A DNA stretch of 64,000 nucleotides. Source: Gammaproteobacteria bacterium. GTDB taxonomy: Bacteria > Pseudomonadota > Gammaproteobacteria > Xanthomonadales > Marinicellaceae. A program made the position numbers and the translations under genes. Of the stretch, positions 37,907 to 46,850 are shown in pieces. How positions within the stretch are numbered: the first letter of the stretch is position 1; every line of letters begins with the position of its first letter. The notes under the pieces are model-generated. The model was not told the origin of the DNA and did not search any database. It saw only the letters and a list, made by a program, of their open reading frames with translations. The DNA is taken from the NCBI GenBank assembly GCA_030430025.1, contig JAUIGR010000002.1:81049-145048 (forward strand). Direction: 5' to 3'.

Positions 37907-40900
37907 ATCAGGCCCAGTTCATTCACTTGAATGTCCATACCGAATATTCAATTGTTGATTCGACTATTCGGATTCCCCAGTTAATTGAACAAGTTAAGGC
38001 AATGGGCATGCCTGCGGTGGCCATCACCGATGTTAATAACCTTTTTGCTGCAGTGAAATTTTTCAATGCAGCTCGTAAAGCGGGTATCAAACCGATTATC
38101 GGTGCTGATGTTCTCATTCAGCATGATAGTGACCGACATCAAGTATCGGAGATGACTCTGTTATGTCAGAATGATGTGGGATATAAGAACCTCAGTGTTT
38201 TATTGTCGTTAGCCCAACGTCACGTTATTGACCGAGGCGTCACATGCATTACGGCTGACATGCTTGAGCAACATCATCAAGGGCTAATTGCATTAGCGGA
38301 CTCAATGCATTCTGATGTTGGTTATTGGATTCAGAAACAAAAACTAGATCATGCATTGGAGACCTTGCTGAAATGGAAGGATATTTTCGGTGATCGGTAT
38401 TATTTAACTTTAGCTCATATCAATAGACCCCAAGAACAACAGGTTAATCAAGCAGCTATGTATATGGCTGCTCATCAGCAAGTACCTATGGTGGCTTCTG
38501 GTAGAGTTAGGTTTTTAGATGCTGATGATTTCAATGCCCATGAAGCCAGAATTTGCATCAACCGTGGCGATATTTTGGCTGACCCTAAGCGCCCCAAACA
38601 TTTTACACCAGATCAATTTTTGCAAAGCCCTGAACAAATTTCTGCAGCGTTTGATGCATATCCTGAGTTACTGGAAAATAGTGTTGAAATTGCCAAACGC
38701 TGTCATATTGATTTCAATTTCAAAGACTATTTTTTGCCAGATTTTCCAGTGCCCAATGGAATGACAATAGACCATTATTTTGATCATTTATGCCATGACT
38801 TACTAAAGAGTCACCTAAAAGAAATTGGACCAGCGCCAGGATATAGCGAACAGGACTACATTGATCGATTGAATCATGAGATCAGAGTGATTCTTGATAT
38901 GGGTTTTCCTGGCTATTTTTTGATTGTTTCTGATTTCATTCGGTGGTCAAAAGATAACGATATCCCCGTAGGGCCAGGTCGTGGTTCAGGTGCCGGGTCG
39001 TTGGTGGCTTATGTCCTGAAAATCACCAATCTAGATCCACTTAAGTATGAGCTGTTATTTGAGCGATTTTTGAACCCTGAAAGGATCTCTATGCCCGATT
39101 TCGATGTCGATTTCTGTATGGATCGTCGTGATGAAGTCATTGCTTATGTGGCACGAAAATACGGTAAAGAAAAAGTCAGCCAAATCATCACTTATGGTTC
39201 AATGAATGCCAAGGCGGTGATTCGTGATGCGGGTCGGGTATTGGGCTATCCTTATCCTGTCGTTGATGGTATTGCTAAATTGGTACCCAATGAGTTAGGT
39301 ATTACATTGACCAAAGCTTTAGGTACGCCTGAACTATCTCATTTGTATCAAAGTGATGAGGAAGCTCAAGAGGTCATTGAACTGGCATTAAAACTGGAAG
39401 GGTTGAAGCGAAATTTGGGGAAACATGCAGGTGGAGTGGTTATAGCCCCAAGCGACATCAGTGATTTTTGTCCTATCTATATTGAGCAACAGTCACAAAG
39501 TGTTGTTTGTCAATTCGATAAAGATGATGTTGAGTCGATTGGATTGGTCAAGTTTGACTTCCTGGGTCTGAAAACACTCACTATTATTGACTGGACATTA
39601 CAGTCAATTAAAAACCAGACGGGTGAGAAAATTGATATAGACATGATCCCTTTGGATGACCAGCAAACATTTGAACTATTACGGGCGGCGAGAACAACAT
39701 CGGTTTTTCAGTTGGAATCATCAGGCATGCAGTCTCTGATTGCGCGGTTAAAACCAGATAGCTTTGAAGACATCATTGCTTTGGTTGCATTGTTCCGACC
39801 TGGTCCATTGGACTCGGGTATGGTGGATACCTATGTCAAATGTAAGCATGGTTTAGAGCAGCCAGACTATATGCATCAGAGTTTGGAAGAAATTCTTAAA
39901 CCTACATATGGCGTGATTTTATACCAAGAGCAAGTCATGCAAATTGCTCAGGTTTTGTCAGGTTATACCCTTGGCGGAGCTGATATTCTACGTAAAGCAA
40001 TGGGTAAAAAAATTCCCGAGGTCATGGCACAACAGGGTGAAATTTTTATTAAGGGTGCTGTTGAAAATGGAGTCAATGAAGCGCTTGCTGCCAGTATTTT
40101 CAAGAATATAGAAACGTTTGCTGGTTATGGTTTTAATAAGTCTCATTCAGCTGCATATGCTTTTGTTTCTTACCAGACAGCCTATTTGAAAGCACATTAC
40201 CCGGCGCATTTTATGGCAGCAGTTTTATCCGCAGATATGGATAATACAGATAAGTTGGTTAACCAACTGAGTGATGTGCGTGCAATGGGTATTGACATCA
40301 TGTTACCGGACATTAATCAATCTGTATACCGATTCAAGGCAAGAAAAGAGGTTGTGATTTATGGTTTGGGAGCAATCAAAGGTGTTGGAGAAAGTGCCAT
40401 TGAGGATATTGTTTTACAAAGAGAACAATCGGGTTCTTATCAGTCATTTCAAGATTTATGCAACCGTGTCAATTTGCGTAAGTGTAACAAGCGGACATTA
40501 GAAGCATTGATTAATGCAGGAGCTTTTGATCAATTGCATGACAATCGAAACCAGTTGCTTGTCGGTATGGAACAGGTAGTGAAAGCCGCTGATCAACAAA
40601 GTAAAGACAGAGAAGCAGGACAGTTTGATTTGTTTGGTGGCATGGCTGGTAATGATACTTACCAGAGTATTGCTTTACCTGAGGTTAAAGAAAGGCCGTT
40701 GTTAGAAAAATTGTTGGCTGAAAAATCAGTGTTGGGGACATTCATGTCTGATCATCCGATACGGCCTGCTTACCAATATTTGGAGCATCAGTGTTATTAC
40801 AATCTCGGTAGATTAGAAACAATGAAAAAAAACATGGATGAGAATGTTCAATTCCGGTTGCTTGCTATGGTTACAAATATTAGATCGGGATTTGATGGCA

Positions 40901-41355
40901 AAATGCAAATAACGTTTTCAGATCTGACAGGGACTTTTGAATTTAATCTACAAGCACAGCAATTTGCTGATAATGAGGAACTCATTAAACAATATGCTAT
41001 TTTGATGATTGAAGGTGAAGCCGGAAAACGGGTATTCAAAGGTAGGGATGGGGAGAACGATAAAGAATACTTTGCAGTTAAGTTACGCAGTTTGATAGAT
41101 CTTAACAGCGCTATTGCTTTGTATTGTGATCGTTTTTGTTTTCTTTCAGAAAAAAATGGGGAACAGCTGGTTTCGGATATTCAAGACTTATTACAACGTT
41201 TTGGTAAGGGTAAAGCACAAATTTATGTGCATTATATTAATGATAAGCAAAAGCTTAATCTACAGTTTTCCGACGAATATCGAATCCGACCCAGTTGGCA
41301 ATTGATAGAAGCTGCGCTTGAAAAACCATCAATACAAAAAGTACTGACTCACTGA
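37903..41355 (+). CDS. dnaE: DNA polymerase III subunit alpha
   Basis: The replicative polymerase catalytic subunit, 1150 residues. The N-terminal PHP domain starts FIHLNVHTEYSIVDSTIRI; the polymerase core has GPGRGSGAGSLVAYVL and the catalytic aspartates in MPDFDVDFCMDRR; YGFNKSHSAAYAFVSYQTAYLKAHYP follows, then the C-terminal OB-fold (MVTNIRSGFDGKMQITFSDLTG). The length matches E. coli DnaE. In many relatives accA comes next; here an SDR gene begins 2 bases later. Confidence 0.97.
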   Translation: MNQAQFIHLNVHTEYSIVDSTIRIPQLIEQVKAMGMPAVAITDVNNLFAAVKFFNAARKAGIKPIIGADVLIQHDSDRHQVSEMTLLCQNDVGYKNLSVLLSLAQRHVIDRGVTCITADMLEQHHQGLIALADSMHSDVGYWIQKQKLDHALETLLKWKDIFGDRYYLTLAHINRPQEQQVNQAAMYMAAHQQVPMVASGRVRFLDADDFNAHEARICINRGDILADPKRPKHFTPDQFLQSPEQISAAFDAYPELLENSVEIAKRCHIDFNFKDYFLPDFPVPNGMTIDHYFDHLCHDLLKSHLKEIGPAPGYSEQDYIDRLNHEIRVILDMGFPGYFLIVSDFIRWSKDNDIPVGPGRGSGAGSLVAYVLKITNLDPLKYELLFERFLNPERISMPDFDVDFCMDRRDEVIAYVARKYGKEKVSQIITYGSMNAKAVIRDAGRVLGYPYPVVDGIAKLVPNELGITLTKALGTPELSHLYQSDEEAQEVIELALKLEGLKRNLGKHAGGVVIAPSDISDFCPIYIEQQSQSVVCQFDKDDVESIGLVKFDFLGLKTLTIIDWTLQSIKNQTGEKIDIDMIPLDDQQTFELLRAARTTSVFQLESSGMQSLIARLKPDSFEDIIALVALFRPGPLDSGMVDTYVKCKHGLEQPDYMHQSLEEILKPTYGVILYQEQVMQIAQVLSGYTLGGADILRKAMGKKIPEVMAQQGEIFIKGAVENGVNEALAASIFKNIETFAGYGFNKSHSAAYAFVSYQTAYLKAHYPAHFMAAVLSADMDNTDKLVNQLSDVRAMGIDIMLPDINQSVYRFKARKEVVIYGLGAIKGVGESAIEDIVLQREQSGSYQSFQDLCNRVNLRKCNKRTLEALINAGAFDQLHDNRNQLLVGMEQVVKAADQQSKDREAGQFDLFGGMAGNDTYQSIALPEVKERPLLEKLLAEKSVLGTFMSDHPIRPAYQYLEHQCYYNLGRLETMKKNMDENVQFRLLAMVTNIRSGFDGKMQITFSDLTGTFEFNLQAQQFADNEELIKQYAILMIEGEAGKRVFKGRDGENDKEYFAVKLRSLIDLNSAIALYCDRFCFLSEKNGEQLVSDIQDLLQRFGKGKAQIYVHYINDKQKLNLQFSDEYRIRPSWQLIEAALEKPSIQKVLTH

Positions 41356-41357
41356 TT

Positions 41358-42077
41358 ATGGTTAAGGACAGTAATACAACAACCATTATTATAGGTGGTT
41401 CCAGAGGTTTGGGCCTGGCTTTGAAACAATGTTTTGAACAGGCTGGTCACGATGTTTTTGAATTATCGAGGAGTGGTTCAAGTTTGGCTCACATTCCCTG
41501 TGACTTGGCTCAAGCTGATGCAGCCGATTTAGCCGCCAGAAATTGTTTCTCGGGCATAAAAACAACCAATGTTAACCTCATCATCAATGCAGGCACTTTA
41601 TCTCCTTTTGGGCATTTGGCAGAGCAGCAGGCCGATTTGATCGATCAGCACTTATCTATCAACATACAAGGGACATTACGCGTACTCATGGTTTTTGTGC
41701 AAATTTTCCAACAATGGGAAGGCCGCATTAGTGTGACCTATATGACATCAGGTGCTGCTCGTCGGGCTATCCCTGGATTAGCTCTTTACTCAGCCAGTAA
41801 AGCTTTCTTTGAGCGTTATATAGATACAATGAGTGAGGAGCAAAAAGCATGGCCAAGTCCAATTAGGTTTTTGGTTATTAATCCAGGTGTGATGAAAACT
41901 GAAATGCAAACCGAAATCAGGACACAAAACAGCCATGATTTTCCAATGGTTGATTGGTGGCAAACTTTGTATAAAGAAGGTAAGTTAGCAGAACCCTCTG
42001 ATATCGCTAGTGTTTGTTTTGATTTGATTACATCTAACAAGAGTGGCTATCATCAGGCTCAAATATATTTGTCATAG
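41358..42077 (+). CDS. Short-chain dehydrogenase/reductase
   Basis: A 239-residue classical SDR with the cofactor loop GGSRGLG near residue 13, NAG in LIINAGTLSPFG, a Ser in YMTSGAARRA, and the catalytic YSASK. VINPGVMKTEMQ is the usual PG motif. It is probably NADP(H)-dependent from the Arg in GGSRG; the substrate is unknown. It sits 2 bases after dnaE and probably ends the long transcript. Confidence 0.88.
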   Translation: MVKDSNTTTIIIGGSRGLGLALKQCFEQAGHDVFELSRSGSSLAHIPCDLAQADAADLAARNCFSGIKTTNVNLIINAGTLSPFGHLAEQQADLIDQHLSINIQGTLRVLMVFVQIFQQWEGRISVTYMTSGAARRAIPGLALYSASKAFFERYIDTMSEEQKAWPSPIRFLVINPGVMKTEMQTEIRTQNSHDFPMVDWWQTLYKEGKLAEPSDIASVCFDLITSNKSGYHQAQIYLS

Positions 42078-42215
42078 CCTATGCATCGCAGCTCTTGTGA
42101 TGGTAATGGCATGCATGGTAAAGCAAACAATTTATTATCCTGCTAAGATAACTGTATCTTAAATCATATATTGGACAGGTTGGTAGCATCGAAAGTAACT
42201 CGTGATGTTACAAGA

Positions 42216-42270
42216 GATACTTTTTGCATAATTCAGCACGATCAAGGATTAGAACGATGCAAAAAGTATC
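42216..42270. repeat. Long perfect inverted repeat downstream of the SDR gene
   Basis: GATACTTTTTGCAT (42216-42229) and ATGCAAAAAGTATC (42257-42270) are a perfect 14-bp inverted repeat around a 27-base loop, in the 254-base space between convergent SDR and desaturase genes. There is no clear T-run after the stem in either direction. It could be a bidirectional terminator, an sRNA 3' end or a remnant of a mobile element. Confidence 0.5.
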
Positions 42271-42331
42271 AGTTAGTTAAAGACTTTATGAAACTATTTC
42301 TCAGTGATATCTAAGAGATCAAAGATCTATG

Positions 42332-43525
42332 TTAAAACGTAAAAGCTCGATAAAGATAGAGTTTTCTTAATTTCTCAGCAAAGTCTTGGAGCATCTGATT
42401 GCCACTTTCTTCTGCTTTATGGCACCATTGTTTAAAAGCGATAATCATTTCATCCATTGTTAAAGTTTTGTTTTCCCATATGGCTTGCAACTCTTTTTTG
42501 TAATTTAAAAGCGCTTGCATAGTAGGGCTATCTTCAAAGTTATGTTGAAGTTTCTTTTTGACAAAATCAGGATTCAGTGACAACTGGTTTGTGTATTTCT
42601 TGATCATCTTTCGTAGGGCTTTACCTTGTGCTGGAAACTCGGCAGTCAGCGTGGGATTGATAACGTCTTTGATATAAATTTGTAAGACGTTGAACTTATG
42701 GGTCAGAATGGCTTTCACTGTTTCACCTGAAAATTCAACATCTCGCTCATTGATATGTAACTCAGGGACTACTTTCTTGATTTTACAGAGCCCCAGTTTA
42801 TTCAAAGCACGAATGATATACCAACCAATGTCATGTTCACCCTTTTTGTGAGCAAATTTGCAAGAGGAGGGAAAGGCGTGGTGGTTATTGTGAAGTTCTT
42901 CACCCAGGATGAAAAAACCGAACCGTGAAATATTGCGTGAAGAGTCATCGGTACGATAATTTCTGTAACCAAAATAATGTCCAATGCCATTGATGACACC
43001 GGCAGCAAAGAATGGAATCCATAACATCTGAATGGCGTAAATAAGTAATCCAATCACTCCGAACAGTGCGATGTTTACAAATGCCAATAAAATGATACCT
43101 AAATAGTGAAACCGTGTGTATATATTGCGTTCAATCCAGTCATTGGGTGTGCCTTGGCCGTACTTTTCCATCGTCTCTGTGTTCTTTCTTTCTTTGGTAT
43201 ATAGTGCTACACCATGAAATAAAACCTTTTTGATGCCATGTATTTGAGGGCTGTGTGGATCAGTTTCTGTTTCGCAATAAGCGTGGTGTTTTCTATGAAT
43301 GGCCACCCACTCCTTAGTTAACATACCTGTAGTAAACCAAGTCCAAAAGCGATAAAAATGCTGAAGTATTGGATGGAGGGTAATGCCTCGATGTGTTTGT
43401 TCTCTGTGTAAAAACAGGCTGACTCCTGATAAGGTTACTTGGACTACGATGAGTGTAGTCAAAACAATTTTCCAAGCTGGCCAATTCAATAGACCAGTCT
43501 CTAAAAAAGTTAAAAATTCAGTCAT
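42332..43525 (-). CDS. Membrane fatty acid desaturase (acyl-CoA/acyl-lipid type)
   Basis: A 397-residue di-iron integral membrane desaturase. The three histidine boxes are HREQTH, HRKHH and HNNHH (in GEELHNNHHAFPSSCKFA), with four hydrophobic segments between. This pattern matches the delta-9 stearoyl-CoA desaturase branch, adjusting membrane fluidity. A C-terminal charged extension of about 130 residues, predicted helical, follows the desaturase core, as in several DesA-like proteins of aquatic Gammaproteobacteria. It is divergent from the ABC exporter genes. Confidence 0.88.
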   Translation of the reverse strand: MTEFLTFLETGLLNWPAWKIVLTTLIVVQVTLSGVSLFLHREQTHRGITLHPILQHFYRFWTWFTTGMLTKEWVAIHRKHHAYCETETDPHSPQIHGIKKVLFHGVALYTKERKNTETMEKYGQGTPNDWIERNIYTRFHYLGIILLAFVNIALFGVIGLLIYAIQMLWIPFFAAGVINGIGHYFGYRNYRTDDSSRNISRFGFFILGEELHNNHHAFPSSCKFAHKKGEHDIGWYIIRALNKLGLCKIKKVVPELHINERDVEFSGETVKAILTHKFNVLQIYIKDVINPTLTAEFPAQGKALRKMIKKYTNQLSLNPDFVKKKLQHNFEDSPTMQALLNYKKELQAIWENKTLTMDEMIIAFKQWCHKAEESGNQMLQDFAEKLRKLYLYRAFTF

Positions 43526-43603
43526 GGTTTATGCTTAAATAGAAAACCCACATGATAAGTTATTGAGGCAGATAACGCCACAATTAAACGCATACTGGTT
43601 CGT

Positions 43604-44296
43604 ATGGAAGATAATCAAAATAAAAGTACTTGTTTTGTTGAGATAATAGATGTTTCAGTCGACTTGGGTAGATTGAATAATGTCAGTGTTCATTTTGAAG
43701 ACAAAAAATTAACTGTGCTTATGGGAAATAATGGGGCAGGGAAGTCTACTGTGCTTTCATTACTTGCGGGTATAATCAAAGCTGATGTCGGTGCGGTTCA
43801 CTATAATCGTCAGCTAACAGCAAGGGAAGTGGGTTATTTGCCTGAACCGGCGGTTTTTTATGACCACCTAACAGTGAAAGAACACTTGGCATTTCAGGCT
43901 GGACGTTTTGGTCTATTGCCAATGAATATTAAACAAGCATCTGACATGTGGCAACTAGATCAGGTTGCTAACAAAAAGACCAGTACTTTATCTTTAGGCT
44001 ATAGGCAACGTTTGGCATTGGCGCAAGTGTGGATGCAGCGACCGCGGTTATTGCTATTTGATGAACCAATGAATGGTATGGATCCTGAATTGATGCAATT
44101 ATTTCAGTCTCAATTAAGACAGTGGAAATCTCAATGTTGTGTGATTATGGCCTCACATATGTTAGACCAAATAGATGATTTGGCAGACGCTTGGGTGGTA
44201 ATGGCGGCAGGTGAAGTTTTGGCATCGGGGCCATGTGATCGGAAGATGTCACTATATTGGTATTATCAGCAATCAATTAAAAATAATTTGAGGTAA
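43604..44296 (+). CDS. ABC transporter ATP-binding protein
   Basis: A 230-residue ABC ATPase with Walker A GNNGAGKST, signature LSLGYRQRLALAQ, Walker B LLLFDEPMNGMDP and the H-loop region IMASHMLDQ. It is closest in style to exporters of the Nos/Gld type. It overlaps the permease gene by one base, and together they form an ABC-2 type exporter; the substrate is unknown. Confidence 0.9.
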   Translation: MEDNQNKSTCFVEIIDVSVDLGRLNNVSVHFEDKKLTVLMGNNGAGKSTVLSLLAGIIKADVGAVHYNRQLTAREVGYLPEPAVFYDHLTVKEHLAFQAGRFGLLPMNIKQASDMWQLDQVANKKTSTLSLGYRQRLALAQVWMQRPRLLLFDEPMNGMDPELMQLFQSQLRQWKSQCCVIMASHMLDQIDDLADAWVVMAAGEVLASGPCDRKMSLYWYYQQSIKNNLR

Positions 44297-46203
44297 TGAA
44301 AACCATCAGTTTAACTCAAGTAGCTTATTTGCGATTACGGCGCTCGGCTGGTTTGTGGCTTATTCTGTCGATGTTGTGTTTTGCTGCTGCCTGGCTGTTT
44401 TGGTTGATGTTAGATCGTTATGTGCAATTGCAACACACGTTTGTTGAGCTCAGTCAGCTGCCATCGGTTACAGAACAGTTGCTGCTGCCTTTTTTTAAGA
44501 CATCCGCACAGCTTAACTTATTCATCATCGCTTTAGTTTGCGGTGGGGCAGTGGCTCGTGAAAAGCAACAAGGTACTTGGTATTACCTCGCTGGCTGTGT
44601 TCCGAAGTGGGTGCGTGGACAGTGGCTTGCTGCTTGGATGGTGAGTTGGGTTTTATTTTTGCTGTTGGGTTTGGTTTGGTGGTGTTTAAGTCAAGGCAGT
44701 CAATTGCATCAGCAATGGTTGTTGATCGCTTTGTTGGGTTGGTTGTTGTTGGCAGGTTGGTTGAAATCATTGGCACTTTGGATTTCAAGTTGGGGGCAGC
44801 ACAGTACCACAACAACGCTATTAACATTGGTAGTTTTTGTTATTTTATGGCTGGTTGGCCAGTCATCAGCAGGGGATGTCTTTGGTGTTAATTGGTTGGC
44901 ACTGCTTTCACCCGAGAAACATTTTAGTTGGTTACTTTCTGGTCAATTGAGTTGGTCTTCCATTATTTACTTTGTTGGTGGGACAATTTTATTTCTGGTG
45001 TTGACCGGACTGTTTGCGCAGCAAGTGAGTATCCGTTTCCGGCTCATTGGGTTGGTCATGGTTCTTTCTTTATTCTGGTTGACAGCTATTTTTGTTGCTG
45101 CCCGGTGGTTACCGGTGCAGTCTTTTCAGGTTGATTATGGAACATTACTTCCTTCGACTGCGAAAAAGCTATTGGCTGATCAACAAGATTTAGTGGTTGA
45201 TGTATTTGCTGAACCAGACAGTGTGGCTGCAAAAAAAGTGAATCAGTTTTTGATGCCTTTATTGACTGAAGCTCCATTAGCACAGACCAACTACTTGTCT
45301 CCTGCAGCACATGCTGAGACTATGGCTCAGCTCGGATTGTCTGTTCAAGGCAGTATGAGAGTTTCTGTGGGCGACAAGCAGTTCGTTATGAAAGAATTGT
45401 CTTATGAACAATTTTTTAATGGTTTAAAAAAAATGCAGATGCCGTCTGATCAATGGCTGGTATTACTCAATGGTTTCTTAAATGAAGATTTTTATGATGA
45501 ATCTCCAACAGGTTTCAGTGAATGGTTGATGGCCATGAAGCAAGCGGGTTATGCTGTAGCCATGATGGACTGGCAGGTTGGCTTGAATATGCCATCTAAT
45601 GTCAAGGCGCTTATTCTTAACAATCCAGATGAGGCCTTAAGTGATCAAGCCATTGAATGGTTACAGCAGCAATTGGCTGCTGGTATCAGTATGTGGTGGC
45701 TGACTAACCCTGAACAACTAATCAAGCAAGAGCAGTTATCATTGTTGTTTGATGCTTTTCCTGCCAGTCAGTTTCATGCAGGAACATTAGTGCTTCGTGA
45801 CTATCCTGATCACAAGATTAACCAGGATTTTGATCGACCTATTGATCTTGATCAGGTGGCTTTATTCGATACCGTGAGTGAGCCTGTGTGGCAGACTGTC
45901 GAAGGGGATGTGCTTGCTGTTAGCCAGGTGTTGAATGGGAGTCGAACTTTGGCTGTCGGTGACAATGACTATGTCAGTAACCAAAAGTTATTTTCAGGAG
46001 GTAACCTTGAGATGGCATTTCGGCAGTTAGATTGGCTACTTGGAATAGATCAAAGGATTGATTTGCCGACCATAGGACGGGAATACAGTCAGGTGCTTCT
46101 AAGTAAAAAGCAGGTGCTCTTTTTCAGTGTCTTGATGTTATTGGTTTTACCTATATCGTTTTTGTTTATGGCTATCAAAACTAAATATAGTAGCAGAAGG
46201 TGA
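44296..46203 (+). CDS. ABC-2 permease fused to GldG-like domain
   Basis: 635 residues. Residues 1-265 carry about six membrane helices in the ABC-2 permease style (an early amphipathic part, then VAREKQQGTWYYLAGC typical of that family). Residues about 275-590 are a periplasmic domain with DVFAEPDSVAAKKVNQFL, LLNGFLNEDF and a late GNLEMAFRQLDWLLG, resembling the GldG / ABC_transp_aux domain. A final membrane helix precedes a short basic cytoplasmic tail. In Bacteroidota GldF and GldG are separate and tied to gliding; the role here is unknown. Confidence 0.8.
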   Translation: MKTISLTQVAYLRLRRSAGLWLILSMLCFAAAWLFWLMLDRYVQLQHTFVELSQLPSVTEQLLLPFFKTSAQLNLFIIALVCGGAVAREKQQGTWYYLAGCVPKWVRGQWLAAWMVSWVLFLLLGLVWWCLSQGSQLHQQWLLIALLGWLLLAGWLKSLALWISSWGQHSTTTTLLTLVVFVILWLVGQSSAGDVFGVNWLALLSPEKHFSWLLSGQLSWSSIIYFVGGTILFLVLTGLFAQQVSIRFRLIGLVMVLSLFWLTAIFVAARWLPVQSFQVDYGTLLPSTAKKLLADQQDLVVDVFAEPDSVAAKKVNQFLMPLLTEAPLAQTNYLSPAAHAETMAQLGLSVQGSMRVSVGDKQFVMKELSYEQFFNGLKKMQMPSDQWLVLLNGFLNEDFYDESPTGFSEWLMAMKQAGYAVAMMDWQVGLNMPSNVKALILNNPDEALSDQAIEWLQQQLAAGISMWWLTNPEQLIKQEQLSLLFDAFPASQFHAGTLVLRDYPDHKINQDFDRPIDLDQVALFDTVSEPVWQTVEGDVLAVSQVLNGSRTLAVGDNDYVSNQKLFSGGNLEMAFRQLDWLLGIDQRIDLPTIGREYSQVLLSKKQVLFFSVLMLLVLPISFLFMAIKTKYSSRR

Positions 46204-46845
46204 ATGTCGATGGATTTAAGTGAGTTGAGAAAAGAGTACACTCAGGCTGGTTTAACAAGGGCCATGTTGAATAGCGATCCTTTGCAACAGTTTGATTTTT
46301 GGTTTAATCAGGCAAGGGAAATGCAAATAAAGGAAGTCAATGCCATGAGCCTGGCAACAGTGACACCAGAAGGTATGCCACAAGTGAGAACAGTGCTACT
46401 TAAATCTTACGATGAACGTGGATTTGTCTTCTATACAAACTACAACAGTGCCAAGTCGAAAGAAATTGAAAACAATCCTCGGGCTGCGATACTATTTCCT
46501 TGGCTTGAATTAGAGCGACAAGTACGAATCAGTGGCCATGTAGAGAAAATTTCGGCAGCAGAATCATTCAAGTATTTTACCTCCAGGCCAAGGGGATCAC
46601 AGTTAGGTGCCTGGATTTCAGAGCAAAGCAGTGTGATTAAGAGTCGTCAGGTCCTCAGTACATTGATGAGCCAAATTAAAGAAAAATTCAAAGAAGGGCG
46701 GATTCCATTACCAGATGCTTGGGGGGGGTACAGGGTCGTCCCTCTTTGTTATGAGTTTTGGCAAGGCCGAGCCAATCGCTTGCATGATCGGTTCCAATTT
46801 ACAAAAACAGATTCCGGTTGGCAAATCGTCCGCTTGGCACCTTAA
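46204..46845 (+). CDS. pdxH: Pyridoxamine 5'-phosphate oxidase
   Basis: An FMN-dependent enzyme making pyridoxal 5'-phosphate. The N-terminal LRKEYTQAGL, FMN-binding VRTVLLKSYDERGFVFYTNYNSAKSKEI, GAWISEQSSVI, and the C-terminal FWQGRANRLHDRFQF match E. coli PdxH. 213 residues, complete. It follows the permease directly and is convergent with the TPR lipoprotein gene 5 bases away. Confidence 0.96.
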   Translation: MSMDLSELRKEYTQAGLTRAMLNSDPLQQFDFWFNQAREMQIKEVNAMSLATVTPEGMPQVRTVLLKSYDERGFVFYTNYNSAKSKEIENNPRAAILFPWLELERQVRISGHVEKISAAESFKYFTSRPRGSQLGAWISEQSSVIKSRQVLSTLMSQIKEKFKEGRIPLPDAWGGYRVVPLCYEFWQGRANRLHDRFQFTKTDSGWQIVRLAP

Positions 46846-46850
46846 TCAGT

